From the NCBI GenBank assembly GCA_002869425.1, contig PKSZ01000539.1, positions 1 through 5,152 of the forward strand: 5,152 bases of DNA, in the 5' to 3' direction. The DNA comes from Marinilabiliales bacterium. Its GTDB lineage: Bacteria; Bacteroidota; Bacteroidia; Bacteroidales; BM523. The notes under the pieces are model-generated. The model was not told the DNA's origin, did no database searches, and worked only from the letters and a program-made list of their open reading frames with translations. Positions 1 to 5,152 of this stretch are shown piece after piece. The position numbers were made by a program, and so were the translations under genes. Position 1 is the first letter of the stretch, and every line of letters starts with the position of its first letter.

Positions 1-320
1 ATGCCATATCCGTTTAATAACCAGTTCGATTCAATGGATGCCATGCTTGTAAACATCCAGCATGCACCACAGTTTGCCTGGTCTTTTACAGGACTTACGA
101 GATTTTCAGTTCTCAAATCGTACGATGAAGGTAATTCTTTTGTGTTTTTAATATGCTTTGTAAAATGAGGTTTTATAGGTGTTGGAATGATTACTGTTCT
201 ATTGTTTTTTGTAGATTTCCAATTGACGAAATCTATGCTTATAGGCGCAATTGAAGCTTCTTGAGCAATACACTGATAGCCCAGAATTAATATCAGAATT
301 ATGAATATTGGATATTTCAT
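1..320 (-). CDS. Secreted papain-like (C1A family) cysteine protease, N-terminal part
   Basis: Partial gene: it starts at 320 and runs off the left edge, leaving 106 complete codons. Residues 1-20 form a signal peptide (MKYPI, then a run of I and L, ending CIAQ), so the product is probably exported. Residues 67-102 match the start of a papain-type catalytic domain: YDLR, then PVKDQ and QANCGACW. By family knowledge, Q81 would be the oxyanion-hole glutamine, C84 a disulfide cysteine and C87 the nucleophile (codon at 60-62). The residue after CW is Met rather than the usual Ala. The catalytic His and Asn would lie outside the window, so activity cannot be judged. Residues 21-66 are too short for a classical inhibitory propeptide. 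The start is fixed by an in-frame TAG at 342-344, the signal peptide, and the absence of another ATG before codon 89. No Shine-Dalgarno is visible, and a terminator hairpin sits directly upstream. Confidence 0.87.
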   Translation of the reverse strand, partial: MKYPIFIILILILGYQCIAQEASIAPISIDFVNWKSTKNNRTVIIPTPIKPHFTKHIKNTKELPSSYDLRTENLVSPVKDQANCGACWMFTSMASIESNWLLNGYG

Positions 321-323
321 ATA

Positions 324-357
324 AAAAAAGGTTGTATAAACCTATACAACCTTTTTT
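324..357 (-). terminator. Rho-independent terminator of the proS operon, possibly bidirectional
   Basis: A perfect inverted repeat: GGTTGTATA (330-338), a 4-base loop (339-342), TATACAACC (343-351), flanked by A7 (323-329) and T6 (352-357), which extend the stem to 15 bp. Read on the minus strand it gives a hairpin followed by a U-tract, 13 bases past the stop of the M49 gene, so it should end the proS-unknown-M49 transcript. By symmetry it could also work on the plus strand, but no plus-strand gene ends here. Its U-tract stops three bases before the start codon of the C1 protease gene. Confidence 0.88.
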
Positions 358-370
358 AATTTTAGATTTG

Positions 371-2047
371 TTATAAGCCTAGTACTTCAGGCCCTTGTTT
401 AAATACAATATCTCTAGGTATTCCTGCATTGTTTACTCTGTCGAGGTCTTTTTGAAGTGCTTCCTTGATTTGTCCATCTTTCTCAACCCATGCTTTAGCT
501 GCTTCATAATCACCATCTCCTTGAATAATAAGAATTTTTTCGGTCAATGCATTCATGGCTTCTTTCATTTTTTCAAAATCAACCTTATATGTTCCAGTTG
601 CTTCATCACGAACAAATGCACCTGCTTCTTCAAAGTAATAGAATCTCATCATATTGGCTTTACCATGTGAACTGGTAGCTCCAAATCTTACAGAACGGAA
701 TATTCCAGCCATGAAAGTGACAAAATTATCCATCAATTCGCCAGAGTTTAATTCTTCCATTTCATATAGTTTGGTAACAATGAATAAACCAAGGATATCA
801 GCTTTGCCTTCTTCAATTGATGTGTAATATTCTTTAAGAGCTTCTCTAACAGTAGCACTACCATCCACAGTATTTCCCATTCCCAAACCGTGGGCAACTT
901 CATGGAACATTGTGTTCTCAAAAAATGCATCAAACTTGACGTGCTTTCTTTGATCTTCAGAAATTAATAGATCACTGATGGGGACAAGTATTCTTTCAAA
1001 TTTCGCACGCATGCTGTTCTTAAGTTGCAGCTTCCTGCTTCCCTTATCCAAACGAACTTTTTCATCATTGGGAAGGTTGATGGCAATTGTTTTACTTCCG
1101 GCATTACAATCTCCGGCGTAATATATTGCATCATAAGCACCTAGGTCAGAATCACTACCTGGTGTTTCATTTTTATATTTTTCTTCTACAGGTAAATCTT
1201 TCTGGAATTGAGGTAGTAACGCAGCAAATTTATCCAGCTTGTTGCTCCATTCTTTGTCCTTAACAAGAATGAACGATTCATGTGCAGCTTTGTATCCAAA
1301 CATTTGATCTTCATATGTTTCAATTGGACCAACAACGAAATCAATGATGTTGTTTTTCATTTCCATCCATGCTACATCACTTTCATAATAGTCATCATTC
1401 ATTAAAGCTTCAACTCTTAATTCCAAATATTTCTTTAATCCTTCATCTTCTGCAAGTTCAGCCGCTTGCTTAATCAGCTTAGCTGCTTTGTCTGTTTCTT
1501 CTTTAAAATATTCATGGTAAGGAATGGATTCCAATTGACCTTCTTCATTTCTTACAATCATGGTGTAAAGGCCAGTTTTTGTATCGTTTTCAAAAGCTTC
1601 AAATTCTTCTTTGGTCATATCTGAAGGATAAAATCCAGAACCCAATGGCTTTTCATTAATACTTTCAACAAAAGATTTATTACCATTTAATCTTTCCCAT
1701 GGACCATAGTTAATATCAAAAAACTGTTTTGTATATTCATCAGGTAAGCTGTTTCTTAATGCTTCATAATCACCAGAATATACTTCTTTTTTATATATAT
1801 CATCCATTATTTGAGCCGCTTCAATAAGTAATGGAAGCATTTTCTTTTGAGCCTCACTTAAAACCGAAAGATCAGTTTTTAATTCAACTACGGCATATTC
1901 TTCAACTTTTTTCTTCATTTCATTGTTTGTGCTTGCCTGAATTGTGTCTGTTTTCTCATCTTTGGTTTCTGTTGTTGTCTGGTTACCACATGAAACAATA
2001 AAACCAGAAAAAACTAAGAATAAGACACCGGAAAAGATTTTTTTCAT
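371..2047 (-). CDS. M49-family (dipeptidyl peptidase III-like) zinc metallopeptidase, lipoprotein
   Basis: 558 residues. Residues 1-20 are a lipoprotein signal (MKKIF, hydrophobic stretch, FIVSC with lipidated C20), followed by a Thr/Lys/Glu-rich linker to about 45, so it should be membrane-anchored outside the cytoplasm. M49 signatures follow in order: GPWERL at 115-120, GFYPSDMT at 138-145, the AGDCNAGSKTIAINLP block at 311-326, the zinc motif HEVAH at 382-386, EEGKAD at 412-417 and FGATSSHGKAN at 455-465. By family analogy H382, H386 and E413 bind zinc and E383 is catalytic. M49 enzymes release dipeptides from the N terminus of oligopeptides. Most have a hexapeptide HEXXGH; this one has HEXXH, as in the Caldithrix abyssi enzyme, and EEGKAD replaces EECRAE. 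It is shorter than human DPP III (about 737 residues). Last gene of the proS operon, 26 bases after the unknown gene, with no Shine-Dalgarno. Family assignment is firm; substrate is not known. Confidence 0.94.
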   Translation of the reverse strand: MKKIFSGVLFLVFSGFIVSCGNQTTTETKDEKTDTIQASTNNEMKKKVEEYAVVELKTDLSVLSEAQKKMLPLLIEAAQIMDDIYKKEVYSGDYEALRNSLPDEYTKQFFDINYGPWERLNGNKSFVESINEKPLGSGFYPSDMTKEEFEAFENDTKTGLYTMIVRNEEGQLESIPYHEYFKEETDKAAKLIKQAAELAEDEGLKKYLELRVEALMNDDYYESDVAWMEMKNNIIDFVVGPIETYEDQMFGYKAAHESFILVKDKEWSNKLDKFAALLPQFQKDLPVEEKYKNETPGSDSDLGAYDAIYYAGDCNAGSKTIAINLPNDEKVRLDKGSRKLQLKNSMRAKFERILVPISDLLISEDQRKHVKFDAFFENTMFHEVAHGLGMGNTVDGSATVREALKEYYTSIEEGKADILGLFIVTKLYEMEELNSGELMDNFVTFMAGIFRSVRFGATSSHGKANMMRFYYFEEAGAFVRDEATGTYKVDFEKMKEAMNALTEKILIIQGDGDYEAAKAWVEKDGQIKEALQKDLDRVNNAGIPRDIVFKQGPEVLGL

Positions 2048-2073
2048 ACTACAAATATTTAAAGGTTATTAAT

Positions 2074-2763
2074 TTAAGCTTTATCATCATCTACGTAAAA
2101 TTGAAAACCAAGTCTTTTACCTGTTTGGTTTTTAGACTTGTTTATGTTTTCTTTCATATTTGCTACGGATGTAATTTTAACACTGTCATAAGGAGGAATC
2201 AACAGGTCGAAGTCAAGGCAGTACAGAATTGAAGATTCAATAACATTTTTAACTGCTTCTTTGGTAATAACTTCTTCACCAAAGTTATTGTATAGATAGC
2301 CAAGTTGTCTTTTACCTTCAACAAAATAGTGTCGCTCTTTATTAATATATATTCTACCAATTAGATAGCCCAGATCATCCACTCTATTATACTTAAATGA
2401 ATCTGCTAAAAAATTATAGATATTGATAACTCCACAATAACTACTTAAAGCATCATTTTTTAAATAGCTTGTCTTCCATACACCATGTCCCTTATCAAAT
2501 TCAAATACATTGGTATGCATATTGTAAATAATAAGATCTCCTGCTACTTTAAGCTCTGTTTCAAAAGCGCCTCTGTCTTTGTATTCAAGTAAAAGTCTTT
2601 TATCTACTTTTTTGAGCTGCTTATTATAATCGTTGCAAATATCTTTAAGTGCTTCTTTAAGATAGCTAAATACCTCAATGGTATTTTCATATACAATTTG
2701 CTTGGTTCTGGATTTATCAATTAATGTTGAAATGATTAAGTCTTTTGCAGTTTGTTTTTTCAT
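2074..2763 (-). CDS. Conserved-looking cytoplasmic protein of unknown function
   Basis: 229 residues, function not recognised. There is no signal peptide, membrane segment or obvious catalytic motif, so it is probably a soluble cytoplasmic protein. The N-terminal 60 residues look helical and are rich in Lys and Glu. Residues 65-100 (around FETELKVAGDLIIY and KGHGVWKTSY) and 132-160 (GYLIGRIYIN to GYLYNNF) look like beta-rich, well-packed segments with many Tyr, Phe and Gly. A helix is likely at 167-184. The tail is polar and ends DDDKA. From memory it resembles a widespread Bacteroidota family of unknown function, but I could not check this. It starts 12 bases after the proS stop and ends 26 bases before the M49 gene, so it is the middle gene of that operon. 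Translation lacks a Shine-Dalgarno; the ATG at 2763 is the natural start, given the tight spacing to proS. Codon use looks like that of its neighbours. Confidence 0.9.
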   Translation of the reverse strand: MKKQTAKDLIISTLIDKSRTKQIVYENTIEVFSYLKEALKDICNDYNKQLKKVDKRLLLEYKDRGAFETELKVAGDLIIYNMHTNVFEFDKGHGVWKTSYLKNDALSSYCGVINIYNFLADSFKYNRVDDLGYLIGRIYINKERHYFVEGKRQLGYLYNNFGEEVITKEAVKNVIESSILYCLDFDLLIPPYDSVKITSVANMKENINKSKNQTGKRLGFQFYVDDDKA

Positions 2764-2775
2764 GAATAGAATTGT

Positions 2776-4251
2776 TTAGTATGCTTTAGCAAAAAGAACT
2801 CTAAATTTCGAAGGTTTTCCCGAATATACGCATTTTCCCTCTTCTTTTTCAACGTCCAGTGGAATACAACGAATGGTTGCTTTGGTTTCCCCTTTGATAC
2901 GATCTTCTGTATCCTTTGTTCCATCCCAATGCGCTAAAACAAATCCACCCTTATCATTGAGAACATCTTTGAATTCATCAAAACTATCAACTTTTGTGAT
3001 CATTGAATTTCGGAAACTTAAAGCTTTGTTAAAGATATTATTTTGAATTTCATCAAGCAAATCTGGAATTACATTTTCTATACCTTCAATTGAAACTGTA
3101 TCTTTTGTTAATGTGTCTCTTCGTGCTATTTCAACAGTATTATTCTCAATATCTTTTGGCCCGATAGCAATTCTTACGGGTACACCTTTTAATTCGTATT
3201 CAGCAAATTTGAATCCAGGTTTATGTGTGTCTCTATTATCGAATTTAACAGATATACCTTTACTTTCAAGTGATGCTTTGATCTTGTTGGCAGTTTCGGA
3301 TATTTGATCCTGCATTTCTTGTCCTCTGTATATTGGAACAATTACTACCTGAATTGGAGCTAGCTTTGGAGGAAGTACGAGTCCATTATTGTCGGAATGT
3401 GCCATAACCAATGCACCAATTAAACGTGTAGTAACACCCCATGAAGTAGCCCATACATAATCTAATTTACCCTCTTTGGATGCAAATTTTACATCAAAGG
3501 CTTTGGCAAAGTTTTGACCTAAAAAGTGTGATGTTCCAGCTTGAAGAGCTTTACCATCCTGCATGAGTGCTTCAATGGTATATGTATCAATGGCACCAGC
3601 AAATTTTTCTGATTCTGTTTTTACACCTTGAATTATTGGTACGCCCATCCAGTTTTGTGCAAAATCAGTATATACATTCAGCATTTGTTTTGTTTCTTTC
3701 TCTGCTTCATCTCTTGTTTCATGAGCTGTATGTCCTTCCTGCCATAAAAATTCAGCAGTTCTCAGGAATAGTCTTGTGCGCATTTCCCAGCGAACAACGT
3801 TGGCCCATTGGTTTGCCAATATAGGTAAATCACGATAGGATTGTATCCAGTTTTTATATGTATTCCATATAATCGTTTCCGAAGTAGGCCGAACAATTAA
3901 TTCTTCTTCCAGTTTAGCATCCTCATCAACAACAACGCCTTTTCCGTTTGGATTATTTTTTAATCTGTAATGGGTTACAATAGCACATTCTTTTGCAAAT
4001 CCTTCAACATGTGCAGCTTCTTTACTAAAAAACGATTTTGGAATGAATAAAGGAAAGTATGCATTGTAGTGACCCGTATCTTTGAACATTTTATCCAGAA
4101 CCGATTGCATTTTTTCCCAAATAGCATATCCATATGGTTTAATTACCATGCAACCTCTTACAGCTGAATTTTCTGCTAGATCTGCCTTGATTACTAAGTC
4201 GTTATACCATTGTGAGTAGTTTTCTTCCTTTTTTGTTAGTACTTTCGCCAT
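2776..4251 (-). CDS. proS: Prolyl-tRNA synthetase, archaeal/eukaryote-type (class II)
   Basis: 491 residues; charges tRNA-Pro with proline using ATP, in the cytoplasm. Class II catalytic core: FPLFIP at 66-71 in the motif 1 region, RPTSE at 121-125 (substrate-binding loop), motif 2 from NVVRWEMR (151-158) to [10 protein letters not shown] (168-177), and motif 3 around [10 protein letters not shown] (274-283) followed by GLVLPP. Residues 300 to about 400 are the anticodon-binding domain ([10 protein letters not shown] start). The C-terminal domain (about 410-491) ends in AKAY, the conserved terminal tyrosine of this type. There is no inserted editing domain, as expected for the short form. Only two cysteines, C462 and C474, remain in the region where some homologues bind zinc through four. 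I chose the ATG at 4251 ([20 protein letters not shown]) because this is where family similarity begins; the frame stays open upstream to 4605 but that part crosses the divergent promoter region and another gene. First gene of a three-gene operon. Confidence 0.98.
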   Translation of the reverse strand: MAKVLTKKEENYSQWYNDLVIKADLAENSAVRGCMVIKPYGYAIWEKMQSVLDKMFKDTGHYNAYFPLFIPKSFFSKEAAHVEGFAKECAIVTHYRLKNNPNGKGVVVDEDAKLEEELIVRPTSETIIWNTYKNWIQSYRDLPILANQWANVVRWEMRTRLFLRTAEFLWQEGHTAHETRDEAEKETKQMLNVYTDFAQNWMGVPIIQGVKTESEKFAGAIDTYTIEALMQDGKALQAGTSHFLGQNFAKAFDVKFASKEGKLDYVWATSWGVTTRLIGALVMAHSDNNGLVLPPKLAPIQVVIVPIYRGQEMQDQISETANKIKASLESKGISVKFDNRDTHKPGFKFAEYELKGVPVRIAIGPKDIENNTVEIARRDTLTKDTVSIEGIENVIPDLLDEIQNNIFNKALSFRNSMITKVDSFDEFKDVLNDKGGFVLAHWDGTKDTEDRIKGETKATIRCIPLDVEKEEGKCVYSGKPSKFRVLFAKAY

Positions 4252-4358
4252 TGTTTTGGTACAGTATTTGTTAAAGATTACTAAGACTATATATAATGCA
4301 AAAGAAAGCAAAATTTTGATAACTTTACTAATACGACAAAATATTTGGAGGAACAGCC
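4252..4358. promoter_or_regulatory. Divergent intergenic region, presumed promoters of proS operon and lipoprotein gene
   Basis: These 107 very AT-rich bases separate two genes that point away from each other, so both promoters should lie here. Bacteroidota promoters use a -33 TTTG-like and a -7 TAnnTTTG-like element. On the minus strand, TTTTG (4299-4303) followed after 18 bases by TAATCTTTA (4272-4280) is a weak candidate for proS, with one extra base in the -7 box. On the plus strand, TAACTTTA (4320-4327) differs from TAnnTTTG only in its last base, but I see no -33 TTG at the right distance. No operator palindrome or riboswitch is apparent. The region assignment is by position; the individual boxes are weak. 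Confidence 0.4.
4347..4352 (+). promoter_or_regulatory. Strong Shine-Dalgarno of the Tyr-rich lipoprotein gene
   Basis: GGAGGA lies six bases before the ATG at 4359 and fixes that start together with the lipoprotein signal that follows. It stands out because the three complete minus-strand genes here lack such a site, as is common in Bacteroidota. Confidence 0.72.
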
Positions 4359-4913
4359 ATGAAAACACTACTTTATTTAATCCCGATTTTAGCCCTGCTG
4401 ATGAGTTCTTGCTCTTCAACATATTATGTGTCAGGAGGGTATGATGATGTTTATTATACACCATCTGATCAGCCAGTTGTAACACAGCAAGTTGTTGAAA
4501 CAACTGAGCCGGCAAACTATGATCAACCATATGATAATACAGAAGCTTATTCTGAAGAAGCTCCTGCTGAAACATATGAGGACGATGAGTATTATGATCC
4601 GTCATATTCTACTACTGAAGAGTATTATCATGAAGATGGAAATACTTATATTACAAACAACAATTATTACGATGATTACTACGATTATGAGTATTCTGCT
4701 CGTTTGCGTAGATTTCATAGTACATATGTAGGTTATAGCTACTATGATTCTTATTATACCAATACTTACTGGTATTCTTATAATCCCTGGGACTGGGGTG
4801 TAAGTGTGTATATGGGATACCATTGGTGGCCAAGTTATTACTACTCATACTATCCTTCATATTATCACAGACCATATTACTACGGTTACGGTTGGGGTTA
4901 TCCATATGGTTGA
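4359..4913 (+). CDS. Tyrosine-rich lipoprotein, ended by an in-frame TGA (probably truncated)
   Basis: 184 residues to the TGA at 4911-4913; function unknown. Residues 1-18 are a lipoprotein signal (MKTLL, hydrophobic run, MSSC with C18 lipidated), so the product should be anchored in the envelope. Residues 28-110 are acidic, rich in Glu, Asp and Tyr. A short basic patch [10 protein letters not shown] (114-123) introduces a Tyr/Trp-rich section (124-184) with clusters such as [10 protein letters not shown] and YHWWPSYY. I count 46 Tyr, about one quarter of the residues. The patch and the following YYDSYYT..YWY pattern recall Bacteroidota envelope proteins of unknown function, from memory only. 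The start is secured by GGAGGA six bases upstream. The product probably should be longer: reading goes on in the same frame, with the same composition, after the TGA. It could be a nonsense mutant, a base error or, less likely, a recoded gene. It is divergent from proS. Confidence 0.78.
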   Translation: MKTLLYLIPILALLMSSCSSTYYVSGGYDDVYYTPSDQPVVTQQVVETTEPANYDQPYDNTEAYSEEAPAETYEDDEYYDPSYSTTEEYYHEDGNTYITNNNYYDDYYDYEYSARLRRFHSTYVGYSYYDSYYTNTYWYSYNPWDWGVSVYMGYHWWPSYYYSYYPSYYHRPYYYGYGWGYPYG

Positions 4914-5152
4914 TACAGTTCATGGAGTTATAGCCATGGTTATAATCATGGATATTGGGATGGCTATTATGATGGTTATTATGACGGTAATTATGATACA
5001 TATTATTATAACAGCTATGACGGAACAAACTATTACTATGGAGCACACGGAGCTATGGCAACCAATGGTGCAAGAGGTGACAGAGGTACCAGAGAAGTTG
5101 GAAGTTCTTCAAAGTTTGTTTCCATGTGTGAAGATGAATTGGGTACAGGTGG
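4914..5152 (+). pseudogene. In-frame downstream part of the Tyr-rich lipoprotein gene, beyond the TGA
   Basis: The frame of the lipoprotein gene stays open for 79 more codons to the right edge, with no further stop. The first half (codons 186 to about 228, from YSSWSYSHGY to NYYYG) has the same Tyr/Gly/Asp/Trp bias as the sequence before the TGA, so both parts were clearly one gene. The second half turns polar and basic (ARGDRGTREVGSSSKFVSMC), a plausible C-terminal segment that continues past the window. No Shine-Dalgarno or convincing start lies just after the TGA; the first in-frame ATG is at codon 232 (5052-5054). So this part is either untranslated or reached by readthrough. Annotating 4359-5152 as one interrupted gene is the simplest reading. 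Confidence 0.72.
4932..4991 (+). repeat. Five degenerate 12-bp tandem units coding a four-residue x-[HD]-G-Y repeat
   Basis: Read in the frame of the lipoprotein gene, the codons give SHGY, NHGY, WDGY, YDGY and YDGN, five units of 12 bases each. The units differ mostly at third positions and in the first codon, so the peptide period is better kept than the DNA. Because units are multiples of three, gain or loss of one would not shift the frame. CATGG and CCATG copies here also form small inverted repeats, such as 4921-4925 with 4934-4938. Confidence 0.65.

Noticed and set aside
395..670. Plus-strand open frame opposite the 3' end of the M49 gene
   Set aside because: It lies inside a strongly supported M49 coding region, is Cys/Phe/Ile-rich and has no ribosome site.
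2048..2073. AATATTTG (minus strand) as a -7 box for the M49 gene
   Set aside because: The first base does not match TAnnTTTG and no TTG lies at the -33 distance; tight spacing favours operon readthrough.
3567..3824. Plus-strand open frame within proS
   Set aside because: It is antisense to the conserved ProRS catalytic core and has no independent support.
4252..4605. A 118-codon upstream extension of the proS frame, starting at 4605
   Set aside because: It crosses the divergent promoter region and the opposite strand of the lipoprotein gene, has a His/Leu/Gln-rich composition unlike ProRS, and family similarity starts at the ATG at 4251.
4911..4913. Genome-wide reassignment of TGA to Trp or Gly
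   Set aside because: Trp is TGG throughout the window and the three complete minus-strand genes have no internal TGA, so a reassigned code is not supported.
4911..4951. TGA as a selenocysteine codon, with the hairpin CATGG (4921-4925) / CCATG (4934-4938) as a SECIS
   Set aside because: The hairpin is only five base pairs and arises from repeated CATGG in His-Gly codons; a Tyr-rich lipoprotein has no redox motif suited to selenocysteine, and no Sec machinery is in view.
4602..5046. Open minus-strand frames opposite the Tyr-rich gene
   Set aside because: They are by-products of TAT/GAT/GGT-rich codons on the plus strand; they give His/Asn- or Ile-rich peptides with no start signal and overlap the better-supported gene.

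Overview
The window looks like a piece of chromosome from a Bacteroidota bacterium, probably a Bacteroidales/Marinilabiliales-type marine or anaerobic relative. The pointers are AT-rich DNA, the short archaeal/eukaryote-type prolyl-tRNA synthetase typical of that phylum, almost no Shine-Dalgarno sequences on the minus-strand genes, and a tyrosine-rich lipoprotein of a kind I associate with Bacteroidota. The lineage is inferred from gene content and style, not from a marker phylogeny.

Layout, left to right: (1) positions 1-320, minus strand, the N-terminal 106 residues of a secreted papain-like (C1A) cysteine protease that runs off the left edge; (2) 324-357, a strong hairpin terminator; (3) 371-2047, minus, a lipoprotein of the M49 (dipeptidyl peptidase III-like) metallopeptidase family with a pentapeptide HEVAH zinc motif; (4) 2074-2763, minus, a cytoplasmic protein of unknown function; (5) 2776-4251, minus, proS, prolyl-tRNA synthetase; (6) 4252-4358, a divergent intergenic region; (7) 4359 onward, plus, a tyrosine-rich lipoprotein whose frame is broken by one TGA at 4911-4913 but then stays open, with the same composition, to the right edge at 5152.

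proS, the unknown gene and the M49 gene are separated by only 12 and 26 bases, point the same way and end at one terminator, so they read as one transcription unit started in the divergent gap. The C1 protease lies beyond the terminator and begins only three bases after its U-tract, an unusual arrangement.

The most notable signal is the lone in-frame TGA in the tyrosine-rich gene. The codon fits an original TGG (Trp), the downstream 79 codons contain no further stop, and the other complete genes here end in TAA. A recent nonsense mutation or a base error is the plain explanation; recoding is possible but unsupported. I see no mobile element, CRISPR array, tRNA or rRNA, and no clear new defence or metabolic system.
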